Shown: piece by piece, positions 1-10,340 of the stretch
Layout of the letters: the number at the start of each line of letters is the position of its first letter
How positions within the stretch are numbered: position 1 is the first letter of the stretch
DNA from: Stutzerimonas nosocomialis
GTDB taxonomy: Bacteria > Pseudomonadota > Gammaproteobacteria > Pseudomonadales > Pseudomonadaceae
DNA length: 64,000 bases
NCBI RefSeq assembly: GCF_005876855.1
Contig: NZ_QLAE01000005.1
Span: 124,001 to 188,000 of the forward strand
Direction of reading: 5' to 3'
Translations under genes and position numbers: made by a program
The notes under the pieces: model-generated
Databases searched by the model: none
What the model was told of the DNA's origin: nothing
The model's input: the letters and a program-made list of their open reading frames with translations, nothing else

Positions 1-234
1 AGCGGCAAGAACGCCGGCGCCGCCGCCAACATGGCCAAGTACCTCGCGGCCAAGGCCAGTTGGGAGGCCGCCAATGCCTGCCTGCAGACCCATGGCGGCT
101 TCGGCTTCGCCAACGAATACGACGTCGAGCGCAAGTTCCGCGAAACGCGCCTGTACCAGGTGGCGCCGATCTCCACCAACCTGATCCTGTCGTACGTGGC
201 CGAGCACCTGCTCGAGCTGCCGCGCTCGTTCTGA
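1..234 (+). CDS. acyl-CoA dehydrogenase, C-terminal end (partial)
   Basis: The left edge cuts this gene. Only the last 77 residues are present, open from base 1 in frame 1 to TGA at 232-234. The stretch THGGFGFANEYDVERKFR, followed by RLYQVAPISTN, is the typical C-terminal helix region of acyl-CoA dehydrogenases, which are flavoenzymes oxidising acyl-CoA to enoyl-CoA. It lies just before a VOC gene, a PrpD gene, a CoA-transferase and a CitE-type lyase. This is the order I recall for P. aeruginosa PA0879 onward, so the gene probably belongs to the itaconate-type locus. Its role there is not settled. Substrate cannot be judged from this fragment. Confidence 0.9.
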   Translation, partial: SGKNAGAAANMAKYLAAKASWEAANACLQTHGGFGFANEYDVERKFRETRLYQVAPISTNLILSYVAEHLLELPRSF

Positions 235-340
235 CGGCGAGCGCAGGGTGGATCGGGGCGCGCATCGTCGCGCCGCGAATCCGCCGCCGCGTGGTGGAAA
301 TGCTTCGCGATTTCCGCCCTACGAAAGAGGGGAGAGCGTC

Positions 341-724
341 ATGAATATCAGCCACCTCGACCACCTGGTCCTCACCGTCGACGACCTCGAGGCAACGACC
401 GATTTCTACACGCGCGTGCTCGGCATGCGGGCGGTGACCTTCGGCGAAGGGCGCAAGGCACTCGCCTTCGGCCAGCAGAAGATCAACCTGCACCAGGCCG
501 GGCGCGAATTCGAACCCAGGGCCGGGCGGCCGACGCCCGGCTCGGCGGACCTCTGCTTCATCGTCGCGACACCGCTGGACGAGGTCGTTGCACACCTCGA
601 ACGCCAGGGCGTCGCGCGCGTCGAGGGGCCGGTGCAGCGCACCGGCGCCACCGGGCCGATCCGCTCGGTGTACGTGCGCGACCCCGATCAGAACCTCATC
701 GAACTCTCCCAACCGATTGGCTAA
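341..724 (+). CDS. VOC family (glyoxalase/dioxygenase-fold) protein
   Basis: The 127-residue protein opens with ISHLDHLVLTVDDLEATTDF, the classic first beta-alpha-beta unit of vicinal-oxygen-chelate proteins. It has a second module from about residue 66 and ends YVRDPDQNLIELSQ, where the Glu is a usual metal ligand; His8 would be another. The length fits a single-chain glyoxalase-fold protein that dimerises. The ATG at 341 has a purine-rich GAAAGAGGGGAGAG site just upstream; a longer upstream reading lacks one. It sits 18 bases before the PrpD gene, so the two are probably cotranscribed. The family covers glyoxalases, epimerases and ring-cleaving dioxygenases. The exact reaction is unknown; an epimerase or isomerase step on a CoA ester is one possibility. 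Confidence 0.85.
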   Translation: MNISHLDHLVLTVDDLEATTDFYTRVLGMRAVTFGEGRKALAFGQQKINLHQAGREFEPRAGRPTPGSADLCFIVATPLDEVVAHLERQGVARVEGPVQRTGATGPIRSVYVRDPDQNLIELSQPIG

Positions 725-742
725 CCCCCTGGAGCCGATAGC

Positions 743-2095
743 ATGAGCCAGCACACCCACGCGTTGACCGAATTTCTCGCCGGGCTGCGTTACGAGCAGA
801 TCCCCGATGCGGTGCTCGCCCGCACCGAAGACCTGTTCCTGGACTGGCTCGGCTCTGCCCTGGCCAGCGCCGGTGCGCACCCGATTCCGCTGTTCGAGCG
901 CTATGCGCAGGAGATGGGGCCCACGTCCGGACCCTCCCGCATCTTCGTCAACCGGGGCAGCAGCTCGGCCTATTTCGCCGCGCTGGTGAATGGCGCGAGC
1001 TCCCACCTGGTGGAGCAGGACGACCTGCACAACAGCTCGGTGCTGCACCCGGCCACCGTGGTGTTCCCGGCCGCGCTGGCCGCGGCGCAGCATCTGCGCA
1101 AGTCCGGCCGCGAGCTGCTGCTGGCCTCGGTGGCCGGCTATGAGGCGGGCATCCGCATCGGCGAGTTCCTCGGTCGCTCGCACTACCGCATCTTCCACAC
1201 CACCGCCACGGTCGGCACCCTGGCCGCCGCGGTGGCGGTGGGCAAGCTGCTGGAGTTCGACCAGAAGCAGTTCACCCATCTGCTCGGCAGCGCCGGCACC
1301 CAGGCCGCCGGGCTCTGGGAGTTCCTGCGTGATGCCGCCGATTCCAAGCAGCTGCACACCGCCAAGGCCGCCGCCGATGGCCTGCTCGCCGCCTACCTGA
1401 CCCGCGAGGGCCTGACCGGCGCGCAGAACATCCTCGAAGGCGAGCAGGGCATGGCGGCGGGCATGTCGACCGACGCCGATCCGAGCAAGCTGTCCGACCG
1501 CCTCGGCACGCGCTGGGCGCTGGCGGAAACCTCCTTCAAGTTCCACGCCTCCTGCCGCCACACGCACCCGGCGGCCGATGCGCTGCTGGCGCTGATGCAG
1601 CGCGAAGGCCTGCGAGCCGACGCCATCGCCAGCGTCACCACCCGCGTGCACCAGGGCGCCATCGACGTACTCGGCCGCGTGACCGTGCCGCAGACGGTGC
1701 ACCAGGCAAAATTCTCCATGGGCACGGTGCTCGGGCTGATCGCCGTGCATGGCAAGGCCGGGTTGACCGAATTCCATGAGCTGGCACTGACCGATCCGGC
1801 GGTGGCGGCCTTCCGCGACAAGGTCAGCATGATTCTGGACCCCGAGGTCGACGGCGCCTATCCGGCGCGCTGGCTCGGCCGCGTCGAGGTCACCACCTCC
1901 GACGGCCGCAGGCTGCAGGGCGCCATCGACGAACCCAAGGGCGATCCGGGCAACACGCTCAGCCGTGAAGAGCTGGAAGACAAGTTCCGCCGCCTGGTGC
2001 AGTTCTCGAACGCGCGCAGCGCTGACGAGGCGGGCGAGCTGATCGAACAGGTCTGGCGTCTGCGTGAGACGACCGACCTTAGCCAGTTGGGATAA
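743..2095 (+). CDS. MmgE/PrpD family protein
   Basis: This 450-residue protein matches the MmgE/PrpD family in length and motifs: SSHLVEQDDLHNSS near residue 87, then the FKFHASCRHTHPAADALL stretch near 264. The family includes 2-methylcitrate dehydratase and cis-aconitate decarboxylase, which makes itaconate. Here the gene lies among CoA-ester enzymes, so it more probably acts on a small branched dicarboxylate as a dehydratase or isomerase. The start at 743 has GGAG about 7 bases upstream. The same gene type occupies this place in the P. aeruginosa itaconate locus (PA0881, from memory), where it is not among the three enzymes shown to suffice for the pathway. Exact activity is unassigned. 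Confidence 0.87.
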   Translation: MSQHTHALTEFLAGLRYEQIPDAVLARTEDLFLDWLGSALASAGAHPIPLFERYAQEMGPTSGPSRIFVNRGSSSAYFAALVNGASSHLVEQDDLHNSSVLHPATVVFPAALAAAQHLRKSGRELLLASVAGYEAGIRIGEFLGRSHYRIFHTTATVGTLAAAVAVGKLLEFDQKQFTHLLGSAGTQAAGLWEFLRDAADSKQLHTAKAAADGLLAAYLTREGLTGAQNILEGEQGMAAGMSTDADPSKLSDRLGTRWALAETSFKFHASCRHTHPAADALLALMQREGLRADAIASVTTRVHQGAIDVLGRVTVPQTVHQAKFSMGTVLGLIAVHGKAGLTEFHELALTDPAVAAFRDKVSMILDPEVDGAYPARWLGRVEVTTSDGRRLQGAIDEPKGDPGNTLSREELEDKFRRLVQFSNARSADEAGELIEQVWRLRETTDLSQLG

Positions 2096-2157
2096 CGGCG
2101 CGAGAGCCGTCCGGGTGGGCGGTGAGGGGGCGTGGTCTTGGAAAAGGTGAACGCCTT

Positions 2158-2295
2158 TTCGCGGTCGAGACCGCTCCCACGAAAAACGGCATGGCTTGAG
2201 ATCTTTCTCGCAAAAGCCAGCCGGAACGACGTGGTGATAGTGGTTTGGCGGTAAAAACGTGGGAGCGGTCGGAGACGCTTGGTCTTGACCGCGAA
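2158..2295. repeat. inverted pair of REP-like elements
   Basis: The 290-base gap between the PrpD and CoA-transferase genes holds two copies of one motif in opposite orientation: GACCGCTCCCACG at 2169-2181 and CGTGGGAGCGGTC at 2258-2270. Both are flanked by GCGGTC/GACCGCGA segments. This is the appearance of Pseudomonas REP (repetitive extragenic palindromic) pairs, which can fold as one long stem in the transcript. Nothing coding is convincing in the gap. Confidence 0.7.
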
Positions 2296-2385
2296 TGGTC
2301 TCGGCGAACGGCTTCCACGGGAACACCTGAATGCAAGTGCGACCTGGTCGCGAATGGCCGTTGAACCGATTTGGCAGGAAACGAA

Positions 2386-3591
2386 ATGAACGAGACAACT
2401 TCGAACCCCCGTCCCCTCGACGGCATCACGGTGGTCAGCCTGGAACACGCCATTGCCGCACCCTTCTGCACGCGGCAACTGGCTGATCTGGGTGCCCGGG
2501 TGATCAAGGTCGAGCGCCCCGGTGCCGGCGACTTCGCCCGAGGCTACGACGAGCGCGTCAATGGACTGGCCTCGCATTTCGTCTGGACCAACCGCAGCAA
2601 GGAGAGCCTGACGCTGGACCTCAAGCAGGGCGCCGCGATGCAGGTGCTCGAACAGCTCCTGGCCGACGCCGATGTGCTGGTGCAGAACCTCGCTCCGGGC
2701 GCTGCCGCGCGCATGGGCCTGTCGTTCGAAGCGCTGCACGAGCGCTTTCCGAAGCTGATCGTCTGCGACATTTCCGGTTATGGCGAAGGCGGCCCCTACG
2801 AACAGAAGAAGGCCTACGACCTGCTGATCCAGAGCGAGGGCGGTTTTCTCTCGGTGACCGGCGGGCCGGGCGAGGACGAGATGGCCAAGGCCGGTTGCTC
2901 GATCGCCGACATCGCGGCCGGCATGTATGCCTACACCAGCGTCCTCTCCGCCCTGATGCTGCGCATGCGCACCGGCAAGGGCAGCCGCATCGACGTCTCG
3001 ATGCTCGAGAGTCTGGTCGAGTGGATGGGCTATCCGCTGTATTACGCCTACGAGGGCGCGACCCCGCCGCCGCGTGCCGGCGCGGCCCACGCCACCATCT
3101 ATCCCTACGGGCCGTTCCCCACCGGCGGTGGCGGCACCGTGATGCTCGGCCTGCAGAACGAGCGCGAGTGGGTGCTGTTCTGCGAGAAGGTCCTGCTGCA
3201 GCCGCAGCTGGTCGAGGACGAACGCTTTTCCAGCAATGCCCGGCGATCCGAACACCGCGACGCGCTGCGGGCGATCATCGTCGAGCGCTTCGCCGGCCTG
3301 AGCGCCGAAGAAGTGATCGCGCGTCTCGACTCCGCGCCCATCGCCAATGCCCACGTCAACGACATGGCCGGCGTCTGGGCCCATCCCCAGCTCAAGGCGA
3401 GGCAGCGCTGGAGCGAGGTGGGCAGCCCGGCAGGTCCGTTGCCGGCCTTGCTGCCGCCGGGTCGCAACGCGGCCTTCGAGCCGCGCATGGACCCGGTTCC
3501 GGCGCTGGGAGAACACAGCAGCCGGCTGCTCGCCGAGCTCGGCTATGCCGAGGGCGATATCGAGCGCCTGCGTGAGCAGGGCGTGATCTAA
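2386..3591 (+). CDS. CaiB/BaiF family CoA-transferase (candidate itaconate CoA-transferase)
   Basis: The 401-residue protein has the family III CoA-transferase pattern: an N-terminal segment LDGITVVSLEHAIAAPFCT, then GARVIKVERPGAGDFARGYD, then TLDLKQG, and the HxNDMAGVWAHPQLKAR region near the C-terminus. Such enzymes move CoA from a donor such as succinyl-CoA to a carboxylate through an aspartyl-CoA intermediate; the family Asp is probably in ISGYGEGGPYEQKKAYDLL. The position directly before a CitE-like lyase is that of P. aeruginosa itaconate CoA-transferase (Ict, PA0882, from memory). The ATG at 2386 has AGGAA about 5 bases upstream; an in-frame TTG at 2371 lacks this. Substrate is inferred from context, not motif. 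Confidence 0.88.
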   Translation: MNETTSNPRPLDGITVVSLEHAIAAPFCTRQLADLGARVIKVERPGAGDFARGYDERVNGLASHFVWTNRSKESLTLDLKQGAAMQVLEQLLADADVLVQNLAPGAAARMGLSFEALHERFPKLIVCDISGYGEGGPYEQKKAYDLLIQSEGGFLSVTGGPGEDEMAKAGCSIADIAAGMYAYTSVLSALMLRMRTGKGSRIDVSMLESLVEWMGYPLYYAYEGATPPPRAGAAHATIYPYGPFPTGGGGTVMLGLQNEREWVLFCEKVLLQPQLVEDERFSSNARRSEHRDALRAIIVERFAGLSAEEVIARLDSAPIANAHVNDMAGVWAHPQLKARQRWSEVGSPAGPLPALLPPGRNAAFEPRMDPVPALGEHSSRLLAELGYAEGDIERLREQGVI

Positions 3592-3651
3592 CGACCGCCG
3601 CAGGCGCCGATCCGCCACGGGCGGCAACGAGAACAACGAAGGACAGAACCA

Positions 3652-5528
<1,877 letters not shown>

Positions 5529-5537
5529 TGCACGACC

Positions 5538-5562
5538 GGCACCCGGCCCCGCGCCGGGTGCC
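5538..5562 (+). terminator. hairpin after dctP without U-tract
   Basis: GGCACCCGGC at 5538-5547 pairs with GCCGGGTGCC at 5553-5562, a perfect 10-bp stem with a 5-base loop, 10 bases after the dctP stop. No T-run follows, so it is more likely an mRNA-stabilising or processing hairpin than a full intrinsic terminator. Such hairpins often follow binding-protein genes. Confidence 0.45.
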
Positions 5563-5633
5563 TCGGTTGCGCAGGCGTCTGCGCGACGAGACACTGACCG
5601 CCTCTCGGCGATGTCTCGGCACAGGATATTTCC

Positions 5634-6302
5634 ATGAAGGTAAGCGACGCGCTGCGCCAGCGGCGCAGCATCCGCGCGTTCGACCGCCGCCCGGTGGACA
5701 GCGACCTGTTGCGGTCGTTGCTCGATCAGGCCTGTCGCGCGCCTTCGAGCGGCAATCTGCAGCCCTGGCGAATCTTCGTCCTGCAGGGCGATGCGCTGGT
5801 GCGTTTTCGCGAGGCGATGCAGCGGCACCTGGCCGAGGCTCCCGCGCCGGACCCCCGGGACTATGCGATCTACCCGGAACCGCTCTTCGAACCCTACCGT
5901 GGCTACCGCTTCCGGGTCGGTGAAGGCATGTACCGCCTGCTCGGCATCGGCCGGGAAGACAAGGCGGCACGCCTGGCCTGGTTCGCACGCAACTTCACCT
6001 TCTTCGACGCGCCCTGTGCGCTGTTCTTTTTCGTCGATCGGCGCATGGGCCCCGGGCAGTGGGCCGATCTTGGCATGTATCAGCAGAGTCTGATGCTGCT
6101 GCTCAAGGAGCACGGCCTCGACAGCTGCGCCCAGGCCTGCTGGGCGCGTTATCCGCGACAGGTGAGCCAGTGGCTGGATGCGCCGCCGGAGCTGGTGCTG
6201 CATTGCGGCATGGCGGTGGGCTATGCCGACCCGCAGGCGGCGGTCAACCAGCTGCGCAGCGAGCGGATGCCGCTGGCGGACTACTGCCGGTTCGTCGACT
6301 GA
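5634..6302 (+). CDS. nitroreductase family protein
   Basis: The 222-residue protein starts VSDALRQRRSIRAFDRRPVD and continues CRAPSSGNLQPWRIFVL, the FMN-binding start of the nitroreductase family. DLGMYQQSLMLLLKEHGLDSC follows at the usual dimer-interface position, and the length is typical. Such enzymes are FMN-dependent NAD(P)H oxidoreductases acting on nitroaromatics, quinones or enones; the native substrate is seldom known. The ATG at 5634 has AGGA 6 bases upstream. It lies between dctP and a convergent autotransporter gene, where related genomes would carry dctQM, so it may have come in with the rearrangement. No link to acid catabolism is shown. Confidence 0.87.
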   Translation: MKVSDALRQRRSIRAFDRRPVDSDLLRSLLDQACRAPSSGNLQPWRIFVLQGDALVRFREAMQRHLAEAPAPDPRDYAIYPEPLFEPYRGYRFRVGEGMYRLLGIGREDKAARLAWFARNFTFFDAPCALFFFVDRRMGPGQWADLGMYQQSLMLLLKEHGLDSCAQACWARYPRQVSQWLDAPPELVLHCGMAVGYADPQAAVNQLRSERMPLADYCRFVD

Positions 6303-6312
6303 CCGCAGCGCA

Positions 6313-9018
6313 TCAGTAGAGCATGGCGGCGTTGAGCATCAGCAGGGTGTCGTTGTTGCCCGCCTGGTTGTTGTAGTCCTCGATGCGCAGCAGGCTGCCC
6401 TTGAAGCTGAGCGCCCACACCGGCAGTTCGTAGCGGAAGAACATCTCGTACTCCATGTGCCTTCCGCTGGCGTTCAGGTCCAGCTCGACGCGGTTCCAGA
6501 CCACGCCGTTGTCTTGGCCGAGTCCCGTCGGCAGCGATGCCGACAGCGCACCACCCCTGATCCGCAGCGGCTGGTAGGCGAGGGCGCCCAGCTGCCACTG
6601 GCGGGTCGGCTGGCCGACGACACCCAGAGTGAAGCTGTCGCTGCGCAGGCTTGCCCCATGCGCCCAGCCGGCTCCGGAGAGACGGCTGCGTCCGCTGTTG
6701 TAGCGACCGTAGAGATGCCAGCGCTCGTCCAGCGGCAACGCCAGGTTCAGGCCACCGAAGACCGTTCGCGCCGCGCTGTCGCCGAACAGGGCGTCGCTCT
6801 GCGAGCCGAGCAGGCGCTGCTCTTCCTCGAGTACGCCCAGTTGCACGCTGGCGGCCAGGCCCGATGCGCCGACGTAGCCCCATTCGGTCTGCACGCTCTG
6901 CTGGAGGTCCGGACTCGAACGATCGGCGAAGCGCTGCGGCGCCTTGCCGGTCTGTACCTGCAGGCCGCCATGCCAGTGGCTGCCCAGCTGCCAGCGCATG
7001 CCGGCGCCACTGGCTTCTTCGTTCAGGCTGAGGAAGGGGTTGCCGAAGGCCTGGGTGAGGGTGGCGTACTTCAAGCGGGGGGTGAGCTGTTGCAGGCCCT
7101 GGCTCCAGGACGGGTCGGTATTGACGCTGGCGCTGAACGCCAGGCTGGAGCCGAGCTGCTGCCAGGCCTGCACCTGGCCGAGCGCATCGACTCCGCTGCC
7201 TTTGCCGCCCGCGCTGTAGTGCAGGCTCAGCCCGCCCTCGGTGCTGAAGGATTGCATGCGGTATTCCTGGTCGAAGCGCGTCAGGTACCGATCGGTGTCG
7301 ATGCGACTGCGCTCGGCGAACCCGTTACTCAGGGTGGCGCCACTGAACAGGAAGGGCGCGTCGAGGCTGTCCTTGAGAACCAGGTCCACCCTGGCCAGCG
7401 AGTCACGGATCGCACTGCCCATCGCCGAGCTTTCGGAAACGACCGCGCTGCTGAAGGGCAGTATCCGGCCCGTGGAGGTCTCGATCATCAGTACGCCGAT
7501 CGGCCGCGTGGCGGCGTTGAGGTCCATCACGCCCTGGCCGTATACGGCCTGGTCCGAATAGGGTCCGCTCTTGCTCGCCGACACCAGCAGACGCTCGACC
7601 ACCTGCGAGGGGCTCAGGGTGGGGAACAGGTCCATCAGCAGGGCGACGCCGCCACTGACCTGCGGTGCGGCGATCGAGGTGCCGGCCACCTGTTGGTTTC
7701 TGCCGTCGGCCCCGACGTCCACGGTGATCTGTCCCGGCGCTGCGATGCACCAGGCGGCCGCGTCTCCGCAGCGGTTCGAATAGCTGGAGATCGTTCCGGT
7801 GGACCGGCCGTTGTTGTCCACGGCGACTACTGCGAGCCACTGGCCCTGCAGCCCCGGGACGAGCACCGGCAGGGCCGCCAGCGAACTGGGCTGGCTGTCG
7901 CCGCTGTTGCCCGCGGCCCAGACGTAGACGATGCCGGCGTCCACGCCCCGCTGGTAGATCGGCCCGAAGTGGTCGCGCACCCAGGCGCCGCCGTCGGCGT
8001 TGTCTTCGATGCGCGAGGTGCCGCCGCCGCTGCGGGTCAGCCCCCAGCTGTTGTTGGAGACGCGGGCGCCATACTGGATTTCGCGGGCGACCTGATCCCG
8101 ATCGCTCAACGCGCCGCTGCCCATCACGCGGATCGGCAGCAGTTCGGCGCCATAGGCCACGCCATGCGCGGCAGCGCCGTTCTTCTCCGCCGCCAGGGCC
8201 TTGGCCACCGCGGTGCCATGGGTACCGGTGTCGGACATGCGCTCCCCGCCATTGGTGACGAAATTCCCGCCGGGAGCGATCTGATTGCGCAATTCCGGAT
8301 CGTCGATGTCGACGCCGGTGTCCTTGACCGCCACGACGATGCCCTGGCCGGTCGCGCCGCGGGCATAGGCGTAATCGGCGCCCAGCAGCGACAGGTGATT
8401 GGCGCGGTTGAACTCGGCGGTGCGGAAGTCCTCCGGCGCGGAGACCGGCGGCGTGGGTGTCGGAGCCGGCCCGGGCTGCGGCGACGGGGCGGGTTGCGGC
8501 GCGGGCTCCGGTTGCGGCGCCGGCGCAGGAGCCGGTTCAGGCGTCGGTGCCGGGGTGGGCGTCGGCTGTGGAGCAGGAGCAGGGCCCGGCTGGGCGTCGT
8601 CGGCCGATCTGGAATGGCTGCCGGAGCGATTGCTGGCAATCAGGACGGCCGCGGTCGCGACGCCGCCGGCCACCGCCAGCTCGCGTCCGCGGCGCGTCTG
8701 GAACCAGGCCTGGCGCTCGTCCTCGGAGGCGTGGGAGAGTTCCGCCAGGAGCTTCTGGCGCTCGGGGCTGGCCTCCTGCGCGAGGTACTGGAGCAACGCG
8801 CTGCGGTACTCGGGAAAGATCTCCAGCGCAGGCTCGACCTGCAGGCTCAACAGCGGGTCGGGCAGCTCGTACAGGCGGATGAATTCCCGCTGGATCTCGG
8901 GCAGCAGATCCGCTGGCGGCAGCGGTGCGCCCCAGGCGCTGGTGCAGATCGACATGCCCAGCAGGGTCCTGCGGGCCATGATCCCTGGCGTGAAAGCCGA
9001 TCGGCTGCCTTTGCCCAT
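6313..9018 (-). CDS. subtilisin-like serine protease autotransporter (type Va)
   Basis: The 901-residue protein has an N-terminal signal region ending near residue 30 (TSAWG-APLPP), followed by a mostly helical segment at 31-112. A hydrophobic stretch AVAGGVATAAVLIAS lies at 115-129, and a Pro/Ala/Gln-rich linker at about 143-192. The S8 peptidase domain follows with the full triad: Asp233 (VKDTGVDI), His267 (DTGTHGTAVA) and Ser448 (AGTSIAAPQVSGG). Roughly 640-901 reads as alternating strands of an autotransporter barrel ending NAAMLY. It should be exported by Sec and anchor in the outer membrane. AAGGAGC lies 8 bases before the ATG at 9018. EprS and SphB1 are relatives by type. It converges on the nitroreductase gene with a 10-base gap. 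Confidence 0.88.
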   Translation of the reverse strand: MGKGSRSAFTPGIMARRTLLGMSICTSAWGAPLPPADLLPEIQREFIRLYELPDPLLSLQVEPALEIFPEYRSALLQYLAQEASPERQKLLAELSHASEDERQAWFQTRRGRELAVAGGVATAAVLIASNRSGSHSRSADDAQPGPAPAPQPTPTPAPTPEPAPAPAPQPEPAPQPAPSPQPGPAPTPTPPVSAPEDFRTAEFNRANHLSLLGADYAYARGATGQGIVVAVKDTGVDIDDPELRNQIAPGGNFVTNGGERMSDTGTHGTAVAKALAAEKNGAAAHGVAYGAELLPIRVMGSGALSDRDQVAREIQYGARVSNNSWGLTRSGGGTSRIEDNADGGAWVRDHFGPIYQRGVDAGIVYVWAAGNSGDSQPSSLAALPVLVPGLQGQWLAVVAVDNNGRSTGTISSYSNRCGDAAAWCIAAPGQITVDVGADGRNQQVAGTSIAAPQVSGGVALLMDLFPTLSPSQVVERLLVSASKSGPYSDQAVYGQGVMDLNAATRPIGVLMIETSTGRILPFSSAVVSESSAMGSAIRDSLARVDLVLKDSLDAPFLFSGATLSNGFAERSRIDTDRYLTRFDQEYRMQSFSTEGGLSLHYSAGGKGSGVDALGQVQAWQQLGSSLAFSASVNTDPSWSQGLQQLTPRLKYATLTQAFGNPFLSLNEEASGAGMRWQLGSHWHGGLQVQTGKAPQRFADRSSPDLQQSVQTEWGYVGASGLAASVQLGVLEEEQRLLGSQSDALFGDSAARTVFGGLNLALPLDERWHLYGRYNSGRSRLSGAGWAHGASLRSDSFTLGVVGQPTRQWQLGALAYQPLRIRGGALSASLPTGLGQDNGVVWNRVELDLNASGRHMEYEMFFRYELPVWALSFKGSLLRIEDYNNQAGNNDTLLMLNAAMLY

Positions 9019-9188
9019 CTGCGATGCTCCTTGTTCTCGGTAATGAGACCGATAGGCAAGGGGTGCGCCACTTATTTGTCGTAAGACTTGCTGATAGTCA
9101 TCTTTGTGACGCGCGACCCGAAGAGCGCACTGCGGCAGTGAAGCGGTTAACGGCCCGGGCGAGCGGGTCGAGACGCCCAGGGGCCGGG

Positions 9189-9209
9189 CGGGGCGGTTGA
9201 ACTGCCCCG
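9189..9209 (+). terminator. GC-rich hairpin in the 9019-9257 gap
   Basis: GGGGCGGT and ACTGCCCC at 9190-9208 form an 8-bp stem with one G-T pair, just beyond the end of the lyase gene on the minus strand. A broken T-rich stretch follows on the plus strand. It may end minus-strand transcription from the lyase gene, but no clean U-run lies on that strand. The rest of the 239-base gap is the autotransporter upstream region and holds no clear gene. Confidence 0.3.
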
Positions 9210-9257
9210 TTTGGTCAGTTTTTCCGACACAGGGTCAGTCGCCGCGACGGCGAGCGT

Positions 9258-10187
9258 TCAGGGCGTCTCCATCCATTTCGGCTTCGGATAGCGCCGGTCG
9301 GCCTTGCCCGCCTTGAGGATCGCGCTCGGCACGTCGTGACCGACCAGCTCCGGCAGCCGTGCGGAGGCTTCGAGCAGGCGGTCCAGGTCGACCCCGGTCT
9401 CGAGGCCCATGCGCTGGAACATGTGTACCAGGTCCTCGGTGCAGATGTTGCCGCTGGCGCCCGGGGCGTAGGGACAACCGCCGAGCCCTCCGAGGGATGC
9501 GTCGAAGCGGTCGATCCCCGCGTTGAGCGCCGCCAGTGCGTTGGTCAGGCCCATGCCGCGGGTGTTGTGGAAGTGCGCGGTGAAGACGACCTGCGGCCAG
9601 CGCTGCGACACCTCGCGGCACAGGCGCTCCACCTGGCCGGGGTCGGCCATGCCGGTGGTGTCGCACAGGGTCACGCCGCGCACGCCGATCGCCAGCAGTC
9701 GCTCGACCAGCTCCAGCACCCGCGCCTCGGGCACTTCGCCCTCGAACGGACAGCCGAAGGTGGTGGACAGCGAGGCGTTGACGAACACGTCGGTGCCCGA
9801 GGTGACTTCGATGATCGCCTTGAACTGCTCCAGCGACTGCTCCGGCGTCATCCTCAGGTTGGCCAGGCCGTGGGTGTCGCTGGCCGACATCACCAGGTTG
9901 ATCTCGTCCACCTCGCAGGCCAGCGCGCGCTCGCAGCCCTTCACGTTGGGCACCAGTACGGTGTACTCGACGCCCTCCACCCGGCGGATGCCGCGCATCA
10001 CCTCTTCGGCGTCGCGCAGGTTGGGGATCGCCTTGGGCGAGGTGAACGAAGTGACTTCGATCTTCGCCAGTCCGGTCAGCGAAAGCTGGTCGATCAGCGC
10101 GATCTTGTCTTCGGTGGGCACGAAGGCCGATTCGATCTGGAAACCGTCGCGGGTGGCGACGTCCTGGATGTAGAGGCGTTTGCTCAT
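9258..10187 (-). CDS. hydroxymethylglutaryl-CoA lyase-like enzyme
   Basis: The 309-residue protein is an HMGL-like TIM barrel: IQDVATRDGFQIE near the start, KIEVTSFTSPKAIPNL, NASLSTTFGCPFEG, LCDTTGMADPGQV, FTAHFHNTRG with metal-binding His, and the signature loop GLGGCPYAPGASGN with the catalytic Cys. It should cleave HMG-CoA or a close analogue to acetyl-CoA plus a keto acid. The first motif reads RDGFQIE where classical enzymes have RDGLQNE, so the substrate may differ. The gene follows a CoA-transferase on the same strand across a repeat-bearing 153-base gap. The ATG at 10187 was chosen because the family N-terminus begins there; AGGAC lies just upstream. This is not the liu-cluster enzyme by context. 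Confidence 0.87.
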   Translation of the reverse strand: MSKRLYIQDVATRDGFQIESAFVPTEDKIALIDQLSLTGLAKIEVTSFTSPKAIPNLRDAEEVMRGIRRVEGVEYTVLVPNVKGCERALACEVDEINLVMSASDTHGLANLRMTPEQSLEQFKAIIEVTSGTDVFVNASLSTTFGCPFEGEVPEARVLELVERLLAIGVRGVTLCDTTGMADPGQVERLCREVSQRWPQVVFTAHFHNTRGMGLTNALAALNAGIDRFDASLGGLGGCPYAPGASGNICTEDLVHMFQRMGLETGVDLDRLLEASARLPELVGHDVPSAILKAGKADRRYPKPKWMETP

Positions 10188-10215
10188 GGTGAAGTCCTGT
10201 CGGTGATGCCCGGTT

Positions 10216-10300
10216 CGTAGGGTGGATGGCGCTCCACCCATCCACCGTGCCGGGAATGTCACGGTGGATGAAAAAGGCGTCATCCACCCAACGCGGTACG
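10216..10300. repeat. dispersed palindromic repeat, GTAGGGTGGATG type
   Basis: CGTAGGGTGGATGG at 10216-10229 and the inverted CATCCACCCAACGCGG ending at 10296 flank internal copies of the same GTGGATG/CATCCAC word. I know this repeat type as common between genes of P. stutzeri-like genomes. It fills most of the gap between the CoA-transferase and lyase genes and should fold as a hairpin in their shared transcript. Confidence 0.6.
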
Positions 10301-10340
10301 TTGTCGCCTGAAGCCTGTGGCTTGCAGCTTGGCGCGTCTA

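Noticed and set aside
2158-2295. Possible CRISPR or transposon ends
   Set aside because: Only two inverted copies exist, spacing is irregular, and no cas or transposase gene is near. REP-like elements explain it better.
8455-8590. Tandem repeat array
   Set aside because: This is the coding sequence for the Pro/Ala/Gln-rich linker of the autotransporter, a low-complexity protein segment and not a DNA repeat element.
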